NCBI GenBank assembly: GCA_946623195.1
Contig: CAMOQW010000058.1
Span: 1 to 11,092 of the forward strand
Source: an uncultured Prevotella sp.
GTDB lineage: Bacteria > Bacteroidota > Bacteroidia > Bacteroidales > Bacteroidaceae
Direction of reading: 5' to 3'
Length of the DNA stretch: 11,092 nucleotides
Both the position numbers and the translations under genes were made by a program. The notes beneath the pieces were generated by a model. That model saw only the letters and a program-made list of their open reading frames with translations. It ran no database searches and was not told the DNA's origin. This document shows, piece after piece, positions 1-6,658 of this stretch; position 1 is the first letter of the stretch; every line of letters starts with the position of its first letter.

Positions 1-47
1 CATAAAGTCAATTAAATTGTCGAATTGTTTTTTAATTTGCAAAGATA
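1..47 (-). promoter_or_regulatory. Possible promoter and start codon of a divergent gene leaving the left edge
   Basis: Read on the minus strand, TATCTTTG lies at 47-40, a perfect fit to the Bacteroidetes -7 element TAnnTTTG. About 37 nt further on, bases 3-1 read ATG, which would be the start of a gene running off the window. The implied 5' leader of roughly 30 nt is AT-rich, as is usual in this phylum. No convincing -33 TTTG sits 19-21 nt upstream, so the promoter rests on one element. Nothing can be said about the product. Confidence 0.4.
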
Positions 48-134
48 TAAAAAATACAGCAAAAAAGCGTTGCTGTCCCCTTAAAGATTGTAAACAAGCC
101 ATTAAGCCGACTTGGCGGAAGTAACGTAGGCACT

Positions 135-165
135 GCTCACAAGGAATCTCTGACACTTTGTGAGC
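135..165. repeat. Inverted repeat in the spacer upstream of the large lipoprotein gene
   Basis: GCTCACAA (135-142) is repeated exactly in inverted form as TTGTGAGC (158-165), separated by 15 nt. The RNA form can extend by one G-U and one G-C pair to a 10-bp stem with an 11-nt loop. There is no T-run after it, so it is not an intrinsic terminator. It lies about 30 bp upstream of the -33 element of the gene at 262 and between two divergent transcription units, which would suit a regulator-binding site. Function is unproven. Confidence 0.4.
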
Positions 166-194
166 GTAAATCCTGACGCAATTCCAATCATTTA

Positions 195-226
195 TTTGCT
201 ATTCTCCCAAAAAATGCTTACCTTTG
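195..226 (+). promoter_or_regulatory. Bacteroidetes-type promoter of the 613-aa lipoprotein gene
   Basis: TTTG at 195-198 is followed after exactly 20 nt by TACCTTTG at 219-226, a full match to the Bacteroidetes consensus (TTTG, 19-21 nt, TAnnTTTG). Transcription should begin near 233, giving a leader of about 28 nt with no Shine-Dalgarno sequence before the ATG at 262. Confidence 0.8.
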
Positions 227-261
227 CAGCCGGCAAGTAAATCAATTAAAAAACAAATCGA

Positions 262-2103
262 ATGAAAAAAGCAATTATTCTGACAAGACTGCTCGCTATG
301 ATGATGCTTGGCGGAGCAATGACAATGTCGCTGGTGTCATGCACCGACAAGGACAATCCGGCATCTGACCAAACGATGGCCCAGAGCCTTGTAGGCGAGT
401 GGATCTGGGAAATGAAGATTAACGGTATTCTATCTCATGAGGACATGGGAGATCTCTATGTCCCTACCGACGTGGACCAGACCACGCTTATCTACCACTT
501 CTATGCCGACGGCAGGGGATGGAAAGAATTTCCCGTCCTGAAAGACGGACAGGTGGAGACATTCCTCTGTAGTCGCTACGAATCCAACTTCACCTATACG
601 GTGGATGCTAATGGCCGTGTGACGGTAACCTTCGTTGACGGCGAGGCTGTGCCTACTGGAGAAGTGGATGAACTGCGCTTCGACGGCAAGACACTCTCTG
701 GGAAGGTGGGTGACTTCGATGCAGCGTTCGCCCGCGCCACGGAGGCACAGGTGAAGCAATACACCGAGGCATCCGACAAGTTTCATGGTGGCAGCGAAGA
801 GGGTATCAAGATCACAGGCCTCAAGGCCAGCATTCTTGATTACGAGAACGCTGGCAGCAATCTGCCAGCCACGCGCTCCTTGGGCTTTTCGGTCGAGCAA
901 ACCCCGAAGTTGATAAACTACTGGTTGAAAGGCGAAGAGGTGCAGGTGGTGCAAGGCGGCACCGTGATTGGCACGCTGAAGTCGAATGAGAACCAGTATA
1001 GCGGCACCACCATGCTCAACGGTGAACTCAGCACCCTGCCTGATGCCGGAAAACCGCTGGAGTTCCACCTCCATACGGCAGCGTATGACTGGACGGACCA
1101 GAAAGGCAACCTGACCGAAAGGCACGGTGCCCATTCAATCGAAGCGAATACCGACTTCGCCAAGGCTGTTGTGCCAGCAGGCAAGTTCACCGTGGATAAA
1201 GAGAAAAATTCTGTCAGCATCAAAGACGTGATTACCTTCGAGCACATGAACGCCTTGTTGCATTTCAACTTCCAGACAGCCACTGGCGCCGAACTCAAGG
1301 TGGCCCGTCTGACCCTCAGCGGTGAGGATGCCGAAGCCAAGCCTGCCATCCTCCTGACCGGCGGTATCCAGGAGCAAACCTACGGCAACCTTATTATAGA
1401 TACCTCCGCCAGCCCCTGGCAGAATGGCTACGTCAGCATCGCCACGACAGGACCGATGAAACTGACGGTGATAGCCGAAGATGCCGACGGCCTGAAGTAT
1501 GTCTATACGACCGCAGAGCCTGTGACCTTTGCTGCTGGTAAGATCTACCAAAACACGTTGAAGATGACCCCAGAACCTGCGACCATCTACAGGCTCGAGG
1601 AGACAATTGAGGGCATGATTGTGGGCAACGACGGCAAGGCATACGCTGTTGTCGATAAGAACAACCTGCCCAGAGGCGTGGAGGCAGCAGGTATGGTGGC
1701 CTATAAGAATGGTTCCCACGGCCTGGTCATCGCACTGAAAGACGAGCCCTCAAACATGAACTGGAACGAGGCTAAAGGTGAAAACGGCGCGGCAGCCCAC
1801 AAGCCAACCGTCATAGGCTATTCATGGAGACTGCCAAGTATAGACGAGTGGCTCAAGATGTTCAAGGCATTTGGTGGCGACGAACGAAAAAACACGGGAC
1901 TGAATATAGCATTGGAAAGAATAAATCCCGACAGCAGATTGAAGTTCGGAGCCATGTGGGACAGCCCTCGCTACTGGTCGTCAACGCCGTACACCGAAAC
2001 TAAAAATCGTGCCAGGGTCGTGATTCTAGATGAAGACTGGGTTTCCCCCAACTACTTCGCTGTGTTCAACAGTTACCCCGTTCGGGCCTGCTTCGAATTC
2101 TGA
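262..2103 (+). CDS. Surface lipoprotein: lipocalin-like N-terminal, fimbrillin-like middle, FISUMP/DUF1566-like C-terminal domain
   Basis: 613-aa predicted outer-membrane lipoprotein. A type II signal peptide ends in the lipobox LVSC (Cys27), followed by TDKDNPA, an acidic stretch of the kind associated with surface export in Bacteroidetes. Residues about 43-180 form a domain with GEWIW (45-49), GWKE (86-89) and a DEL motif, shared with the small lipoprotein at 2180-2800. Residues about 195-440 look like a fimbrillin-type beta sandwich, ending in the typical FAAGKIYQNTLKM strand. Residues about 450-613 carry WRLPSIDEW (522-530), YWSST (571-575) and VRAC (607-610), the hallmarks of FISUMP/DUF1566-like domains, and match the end of the protein at 2906-4282. 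The start is fixed by the promoter and signal peptide. The gene appears monocistronic, with a terminator 22 bp downstream. Fimbrial stalk or tip subunit, or surface adhesin, is inferred; the exact role is unknown. Confidence 0.88.
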   Translation: MKKAIILTRLLAMMMLGGAMTMSLVSCTDKDNPASDQTMAQSLVGEWIWEMKINGILSHEDMGDLYVPTDVDQTTLIYHFYADGRGWKEFPVLKDGQVETFLCSRYESNFTYTVDANGRVTVTFVDGEAVPTGEVDELRFDGKTLSGKVGDFDAAFARATEAQVKQYTEASDKFHGGSEEGIKITGLKASILDYENAGSNLPATRSLGFSVEQTPKLINYWLKGEEVQVVQGGTVIGTLKSNENQYSGTTMLNGELSTLPDAGKPLEFHLHTAAYDWTDQKGNLTERHGAHSIEANTDFAKAVVPAGKFTVDKEKNSVSIKDVITFEHMNALLHFNFQTATGAELKVARLTLSGEDAEAKPAILLTGGIQEQTYGNLIIDTSASPWQNGYVSIATTGPMKLTVIAEDADGLKYVYTTAEPVTFAAGKIYQNTLKMTPEPATIYRLEETIEGMIVGNDGKAYAVVDKNNLPRGVEAAGMVAYKNGSHGLVIALKDEPSNMNWNEAKGENGAAAHKPTVIGYSWRLPSIDEWLKMFKAFGGDERKNTGLNIALERINPDSRLKFGAMWDSPRYWSSTPYTETKNRARVVILDEDWVSPNYFAVFNSYPVRACFEF

Positions 2104-2124
2104 CTCACGCTTCTCAAAATCCCA

Positions 2125-2158
2125 AAAAGAGGGCGCTTCATTTGAAGTGCCCTCTTTT
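2125..2158. terminator. Bidirectional intrinsic terminator between convergent lipoprotein genes
   Basis: A 15-bp stem (2125-2139 pairing with 2144-2158, one G-U pair) closes a 4-nt loop. The core GAGGGC/GCCCTC is flanked by A's on the left and T's on the right, so both transcripts end in a U-run. It lies 22 bp after the stop of the plus-strand gene and 22 bp after the stop of the minus-strand gene. Confidence 0.9.
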
Positions 2159-2179
2159 ATATAACTGAAGTCCCTGACG

Positions 2180-2800
2180 TCAGCGTTCCTTCTCGCTGGT
2201 GGGGAAGGGACCGCCCCACTTGAAGTTGTCGTTGCTCAGGCCGCGGACACTGCGCTTGCTGTCGTTGCCGCCATACCAGGAGTCGGTCGATTCCTTATAC
2301 TTCTTGCTCTGCTCGCTGGTAGCACGGGTCAGCGTCAGCGACTCCCCGTCGAGGAAGGAGTTGAGCTGACCGTTATCATACATCAGTTCGTCCTCCTCTT
2401 CGCCGTCAGTGCCGTCCTCTTTGAGGAAGATGATGCGGATGGCGCCGCTGGGATCCACGATATACCTGAACTCGCTGGTGTAGCGGCAGATGGGCACGTA
2501 GATCACCTCCTGATCCTTCAGGATGTTCATCTCCTTCCAGCCGATGCCGTTGTCATCAAAGAAGTAGAGCATGGCCAGCCCGTTGGCATCAGTCGGAAAT
2601 CCTTCCTCCTCGTTGCCGGGGATGGGTGTCACGCTGCCGCCATCATACTCAAAGATCCACTCGCCCAACACGTCGCTCATCTTCACGTCGGGCTTTACTG
2701 CGTCCACGGGGCTGTCTGCCTTGCTGCAGCCCGTCAGCATTGTCGCGCCGCTGATGGTGAGGATGGCGGCGAGCATCCATATCGATATCCTTTTCATCAT
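2180..2800 (-). CDS. Small lipoprotein with a lipocalin-like domain, paralogous to the N-terminus of the 613-aa lipoprotein
   Basis: 206-aa predicted lipoprotein of unknown function. The signal peptide ends in lipobox LTGC (Cys25). The remainder aligns without large gaps to residues about 43-180 of the lipoprotein at 262-2103: GEWIF at 46-50 against GEWIW at 45-49, GWKE at 87-90 against 86-89, then CRY.S.F.Y.VD, DEL and ARAT/TRAT motifs in the same order. The compact beta-rich pattern and GEW opening suggest a lipocalin-like fold, not a specific function. The ATG lies directly after the TAA of an orphan reading-frame tail (2801-2860), as if it had once been translationally coupled to a preceding gene. 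No good TAnnTTTG promoter was found between it and the terminator at 2861-2897, so expression may depend on read-through. A second in-frame Met follows immediately; either start gives the same mature protein. Confidence 0.85.
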   Translation of the reverse strand: MMKRISIWMLAAILTISGATMLTGCSKADSPVDAVKPDVKMSDVLGEWIFEYDGGSVTPIPGNEEEGFPTDANGLAMLYFFDDNGIGWKEMNILKDQEVIYVPICRYTSEFRYIVDPSGAIRIIFLKEDGTDGEEEDELMYDNGQLNSFLDGESLTLTRATSEQSKKYKESTDSWYGGNDSKRSVRGLSNDNFKWGGPFPTSEKER

Positions 2801-2860
2801 TTACTTCACGATTATTTTCTTACCTTTATGAATATAGAGTCCCTTCTCCGTCGGCAGTCC
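2801..2860 (-). pseudogene. Orphan C-terminal tail of a lost secreted-protein gene
   Basis: The minus strand encodes GLPTEKGLYIHKGKKIIVK followed by TAA. This resembles the short tail (proline-x-x-KGLYI, basic KGKK-V/I-K end) found at the C-terminus of many secreted Prevotella and Bacteroides proteins, and resembles KGLVIYKGRVYLNK at the end of the subtilase at 4298-6484. Upstream in frame it runs into the U-run and stem of the terminator of the 2906-4282 gene, encoding only MRLFFF from an ATG at 2878. There is no protein body, so a decayed 3' end is likelier than a working 25-codon gene. Its stop abuts the start of the small lipoprotein gene. Confidence 0.6.
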
Positions 2861-2897
2861 AAAAAAGAAGAGTCGCATCTACAGGTGCGGCTCTTCT
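2861..2897 (-). terminator. Intrinsic terminator of the subtilase/fimbrillin-like lipoprotein operon
   Basis: On the minus strand a stem of about 14 bp (2897-2884 with 2879-2866, one or two G-U pairs, 4-nt loop) is followed by a six-U run (2866-2861, partly in the stem). It begins 9 nt after the stop codon of the gene at 2906-4282, a textbook position. Confidence 0.88.
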
Positions 2898-2905
2898 ACT
2901 TTATA

Positions 2906-4282
2906 TTAAAAAGCGAGGCAGGAACGTACTAGGATGCCGTCGCCCTTAAAGTCGTCGCTCCAGACGCCATCGACGGCGTAGAATACCCACGAGAAGTTGT
3001 CAAGGTCCTCCGAACTCGACCAGTAGAAGTACGACTTCAAGTCTGCATTTGTATTCAGATTGCTAATACCCCCTGCCGCGGTAATCATCTTCTGCCATTG
3101 ATAGCCGCTGGCCAGGAACCAGGCGGAACAGCCTGTGGGCGCAGCAGTGCTGTTATTGGCTATCGCAGCCTTGAAGGCAGGATAATCGTCGGTGTTGTGA
3201 GTCTCATTGTACTTCAAGCCGCTCTCGCTGGTGAAACTGGCGGAGGTCTGCTTGGTGGTATGGGCATCAGTGTTCGATGTACTCCACTTAAGAAGCTCAC
3301 CACTACCAGCATCGCTCATAGCGAGAGCCAGACCGTGGTTATACGGTGATGCTTCGCCGTTTTCGCTGCCCAAGTAGGCAATCATGGCCACGGGAGTTTT
3401 GCTTGCAGAAGTGGCAACATCCTTCGAGGCATAAACACTGCCATCGTCGCAGATGACACTACCGACTGCCAATTCTACCATTGACACGCTGATAGAAATA
3501 TAAATCTTGCTGGCAGCAAGTGCCTGTGCTAAAGCAGTTGTCTTGAAATAAGTTTTCGAACCAGTGGCGGCAGTAAAGGCGATATTCTTACTGGCGACAG
3601 GTTTCATCGCTACATAGATGGTAGAAAGTCCTGATGGGTTTAGATGATACGTATTGGTTCCGTCGCTGACATTCAGACTGGTGACGGAACTGGTGATAGC
3701 ATTAGTGCCATCCGTCAATGTAAGCGCGCAAATGGCCAGCGGGTTCGTCAATGAGGCCGTCGCAGGCAGTTCTGTTCCTGACAGATTGCCGTCAAAGACA
3801 GCGAGGTCATAATTTTTACCAAGTGTTATCAGGTTACCGTCCTGACTACTAAAAAGTCCGGAGTAGTTGATGGTGGCATCGTCGCTGGTTATCGTGGCAT
3901 CCGTGGCTACGTCTTTTGACATCGAATAAGGATAGATGTAGCGAATGGCACTGTTGCTATTCGGATTGGTCAGCGATACCGTGAAGGTGGCTTTTGTTCC
4001 ATCGGCAGAGAGTGTCAGTGAGCCGCTTTCTGCTCTCTTGGTTTCATTGCTTGCGTTCTTATAGATAACGGCAATCGTGTTCGTGGCTTCAAAGGTCTTT
4101 TTACCTGTTGAAGTGTCGATGGCACCGCCGTCGAGGCTGACGGTGGTAGTTAGGGTCAATACGTTGTCATTGTTCTCGGGCTGCAGCGGATTGTCGATAT
4201 TGTCGCCGCTTGTACAGCCAGTCATCATGGCACCCACTATTAAGAGGGCAGCCATGCTCAAACTTCTGAATGTTTTCTTCAT
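2906..4282 (-). CDS. Fimbrillin-like lipoprotein with FISUMP/DUF1566-like C-terminal domain
   Basis: 458-aa predicted surface lipoprotein. A type II signal peptide ends in MTGC (Cys23), followed by TSGDNIDNP. Residues about 40-265 are Thr/Ser/Ala-rich beta strands of the fimbrillin family kind (FEATNTIAVIYKN, IRYIYPYS, a VAMKP-containing strand). From about residue 270 comes a second domain: CDDGSVYA, AMIAYLG, HGLALAMSD, WFLASGYQW, YWSSS (420-424) and VRSC (452-455). It corresponds motif by motif to residues about 450-613 of the lipoprotein at 262-2103 and to FISUMP/DUF1566-like domains. The gene starts 15 nt after the stop of the subtilase at 4298-6484 with no promoter between, so the two are surely co-transcribed. 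The pairing suggests the protease processes or works beside this protein, which is inference. Fimbrial subunit and carbohydrate- or surface-binding protein are the main alternatives. Confidence 0.87.
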   Translation of the reverse strand: MKKTFRSLSMAALLIVGAMMTGCTSGDNIDNPLQPENNDNVLTLTTTVSLDGGAIDTSTGKKTFEATNTIAVIYKNASNETKRAESGSLTLSADGTKATFTVSLTNPNSNSAIRYIYPYSMSKDVATDATITSDDATINYSGLFSSQDGNLITLGKNYDLAVFDGNLSGTELPATASLTNPLAICALTLTDGTNAITSSVTSLNVSDGTNTYHLNPSGLSTIYVAMKPVASKNIAFTAATGSKTYFKTTALAQALAASKIYISISVSMVELAVGSVICDDGSVYASKDVATSASKTPVAMIAYLGSENGEASPYNHGLALAMSDAGSGELLKWSTSNTDAHTTKQTSASFTSESGLKYNETHNTDDYPAFKAAIANNSTAAPTGCSAWFLASGYQWQKMITAAGGISNLNTNADLKSYFYWSSSEDLDNFSWVFYAVDGVWSDDFKGDGILVRSCLAF

Positions 4283-4297
4283 AATTATTTTGTTATT

Positions 4298-6484
4298 CTA
4301 TTTATTCAGGTAAACACGTCCCTTGTAGATGACGAGGCCTTTGTGATTCTTGCTGATACGCTGGCCCTGCATGTTATAGACGGGAGCATCCACACTGTAC
4401 ATCGTGGCTGGCGTGGCCTCACGATGACCGTCGATACTGATGGTCTCGATGCCGTCGGTGCCCAGAATCTTCTTTAGGCCTGCCAGGGCATCAATCTTGC
4501 CATAACCCGCTTGTATCTTGTTGCCGGAGGGGATATTGGCCACGTCGGTAGTCCAGGTGTCATTGACGCTGGTGGTTTTCAGGATGTCCTTGATCTCGTC
4601 GACGGTGATCGTTGGCTTGGCCTGCATCCAGAGGGCAACGATGCCGGCGGCATGGGGGCATGCCATCGACGTGCCCTGCTCCAGCATATACCAGTTTTGG
4701 CGGTCATGCTTATCGACGGATTGACAAAGATTGGCGACAGCATCTTTGTTGGCCGTGTTGGGCAGGCCGTTGGCAAACAGTTCGGCATCGTAGCTGCTGG
4801 CTGCCGAAATGATGCCCTGTCCTGGGGCCAAGATGGTGGGATACTGCTTGCCGTTGTCATCGATGCCGTAGCCGGAGAAGTCGGATATCTCACCCAACTG
4901 CAGAACCTTGCCTGTAAGGATGGATTTGGGATAATCTTGCGGACTGTCAAGGTAGTTGTTCCAACTGGTACGTGTGATGTACGAGCCTACGCTGATGACG
5001 GCATCGTTACACACCATGAAGTTGAAGGCAAAGTCGCCATTGCCCTTTGTCCAGCCGTTGGCCGCAAAGTCATAGCCTCCGTCGTTCGGCGCATCGAAAC
5101 AAGGCTCTTTATAGATGTCGCCATTGCACATCATCTTGATGGTCTGGCCGTCACTGGCTGTGGCTATGATGCACAGGCGATACTTCACATCATCCAAAAC
5201 GACGGGAGCCGATTGGCAATCCAGCGTATATTCTACGGCCTTCACACCTGCCTGGGTAGTCTGAACGTTGTCGTCTTTTATAAGGCCGAATTCGCTCTTG
5301 ACTGTCCCCGTCTTGACGTCTATAACATGGTTTCCCACCTCGCTTACCGCTCCAGTAGTAACATCGACCATTTTCAGCTGGATGTCGAAGTCCTTATAGT
5401 CGGAGGCGTAGAAAGAATATTTGGCTAAGTAGGCCACCGGCATATCGGGGGTGTCAGTCGTCGGGTAAGTCGCTGAGCCGAGTACGGTCTTCGTCGTGCC
5501 TGGTTTCACGACAGACTGCCAGTTGGTGGCGGAGTTCATCGTGCATATCAGTACCGCACGGCCCGGCTTTGTGCCGTTAGAGGTCAGTTGGCCCACGGCG
5601 TATGGTACATCGTCGCTGCCGTCGTGCAGTCCCAAAACATTGCCCAAACTGATGCTCACCACAGCGGGCTTCCCCACCTCGTCGGCATATTTGAAGATTT
5701 CATCGATGCATCCTGCTATGTTGGTGCCCGTCGTATAATCACCCAGTCCGCAGAGCACGAGGTCCACCTGCGGTGCCACGCCCTGCTGTCCGTTGCCCAC
5801 ATCGCTGCCTGCAGCAATGGCCGCCACGTGGGTGCCGTGCGACCCGCTTTGCGTGTCGGCAGTCAGTTTCTGTATTTCCTCCGGTTTGTATATGATGCCG
5901 TCGCCCGTATTACTCGTGAATACGTAGGCCTTCTTGATGCGGGTCGAACCGTCGGCATTACGGAAGGCGGCATGGTTGAAGTCGATGGCCTTGTCGATGA
6001 TGCCCAGCACCACTCCGCTGCCGGTATATGCCTTGGGAAGTCCTGTCGCGGCGGCATCGCCCAACAGGTTAGCTTTCGTCTCCTGGCGCGCCAGATCATT
6101 TGCAGGCTGCGCCATGATGTCGGCCTTCACGTAATCAAACTCATCGACCTCCTCTAATAGCAACAGCTTGTCGGCAGGGACCGCCAAGGCCACCCTCTGA
6201 CCTATTTGGTAGCGCACCTTGATGCCCATCTGCTCCAACCGCTTCACAGGGCACTTGGCACCCTCGCTCAGGGTAGCGACGGCAGAGAATGCTGCTATTG
6301 TGCCGTCAGCGTTATAGCGAACGGCAATCGTTTTATCCACCACCTTGGGGTCAAGGGATGCCGTAACCTGGCTACGGCTCTTAACTGTTTGTTTTACCAA
6401 GCGTGTCAGTCGCTGGTCAATCTTCTGTGCAGACACTGTCACCGATGTCAACAGCAATAGTGAGAAAATATAAATATTCCTCAT
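4298..6484 (-). CDS. Secreted S8 subtilisin-like serine protease with short C-terminal sorting-like tail
   Basis: 728-aa predicted extracellular serine endopeptidase of family S8. The ATG at 6484 is chosen because it opens a good signal peptide (MRNIYIFSLLLL...VSA, cleavage before QK) and because an upstream in-frame ATG at 6544 lies inside the promoter. Residues about 50-125 resemble a propeptide. The triad is Asp164 (IIDKAIDFNH), His216 (SHGTH) and Ser606 (QGTSMACP), with oxyanion Asn317 (ICTMNSAT). About 290 residues separate Asn and Ser, an insertion typical of large Bacteroidetes subtilases. The Asp motif is unusual (DKA for DSG/DTG) and the Asn lacks its usual preceding Gly, so activity or specificity may differ. 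The last 31 residues (YNMQGQRI...KGLVIYKG...) resemble a type IX-like C-terminal signal. It is a divergent paralogue of the gene at 6659-9025 and is co-transcribed with the lipoprotein at 2906-4282. Confidence 0.92.
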   Translation of the reverse strand: MRNIYIFSLLLLTSVTVSAQKIDQRLTRLVKQTVKSRSQVTASLDPKVVDKTIAVRYNADGTIAAFSAVATLSEGAKCPVKRLEQMGIKVRYQIGQRVALAVPADKLLLLEEVDEFDYVKADIMAQPANDLARQETKANLLGDAAATGLPKAYTGSGVVLGIIDKAIDFNHAAFRNADGSTRIKKAYVFTSNTGDGIIYKPEEIQKLTADTQSGSHGTHVAAIAAGSDVGNGQQGVAPQVDLVLCGLGDYTTGTNIAGCIDEIFKYADEVGKPAVVSISLGNVLGLHDGSDDVPYAVGQLTSNGTKPGRAVLICTMNSATNWQSVVKPGTTKTVLGSATYPTTDTPDMPVAYLAKYSFYASDYKDFDIQLKMVDVTTGAVSEVGNHVIDVKTGTVKSEFGLIKDDNVQTTQAGVKAVEYTLDCQSAPVVLDDVKYRLCIIATASDGQTIKMMCNGDIYKEPCFDAPNDGGYDFAANGWTKGNGDFAFNFMVCNDAVISVGSYITRTSWNNYLDSPQDYPKSILTGKVLQLGEISDFSGYGIDDNGKQYPTILAPGQGIISAASSYDAELFANGLPNTANKDAVANLCQSVDKHDRQNWYMLEQGTSMACPHAAGIVALWMQAKPTITVDEIKDILKTTSVNDTWTTDVANIPSGNKIQAGYGKIDALAGLKKILGTDGIETISIDGHREATPATMYSVDAPVYNMQGQRISKNHKGLVIYKGRVYLNK

Positions 6485-6513
6485 ATCTTTGTCTAAAATG
6501 TTTATATTGGGTG

Positions 6514-6545
6514 CAAATCTACTAATAATTTTCGGATTATACAAC
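6514..6545 (-). promoter_or_regulatory. Promoter of the leftward subtilase operon
   Basis: On the minus strand TAGATTTG lies at 6521-6514, a perfect -7 element. GTTG (6545-6542) lies exactly 20 nt upstream and differs from TTTG at one base. Transcription should start near 6507, giving a leader of about 23 nt before the ATG at 6484. This excludes the in-frame ATG at 6544 as the real start. Confidence 0.72.
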
Positions 6546-6596
6546 AGTTACGATAAAAAGTTGGGTAAAATGATTCTTTATATTGCATTTATTTCC

Positions 6597-6604
6597 TATA
6601 TTTG
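6597..6604 (+). promoter_or_regulatory. Promoter -7 element of the rightward subtilase gene
   Basis: TATATTTG matches the Bacteroidetes -7 consensus. The -33 region 20 nt upstream (ATTC, 6573-6576) is a poor match to TTTG, so the promoter may be weak or need an activator. The leader is about 48 nt, longer than that of its divergent partner. Confidence 0.6.
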
Positions 6605-6658
6605 CACTCAAAAAGGAGTCATAAGACATCATAACAAATACAAAATTCTTTTTAGTAT

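Noticed and set aside
74..96. GTCCCCTTAAAGATTGTAA resembles GTCCCCAAAGATTTGTAA at 10854, suggesting an insertion-sequence remnant on the left
   Set aside because: The match is short, gapped and AT-rich, with no transposase coding sequence nearby; chance is adequate.
430..1134. Open frame of 234 codons antisense to the 613-aa lipoprotein
   Set aside because: The sense strand encodes a complete lipoprotein with matching paralogues nearby; the antisense translation shows no family features.
2801..2878. A functional 25-codon gene starting at the ATG at 2878
   Set aside because: The first codons coincide with the terminator stem and U-run of the upstream gene, and the sequence looks like the tail of a larger secreted protein; a remnant is likelier.
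4511..5428. Long open frame (305 codons) on the plus strand opposite the subtilase
   Set aside because: It lies wholly antisense to a subtilase with intact catalytic motifs, has no recognisable domain and no promoter element; it follows from codon bias of the real gene.
6485..6544. Upstream ATG at 6544 as the subtilase start
   Set aside because: It would place 20 polar residues before the signal peptide, and the ATG lies within the -33 element of the promoter, upstream of the expected transcript.
6615..6618. GGAG as a Shine-Dalgarno site for the rightward subtilase
   Set aside because: It lies 40 nt before the ATG, far beyond working distance, and genes in this phylum generally do not use such sites.
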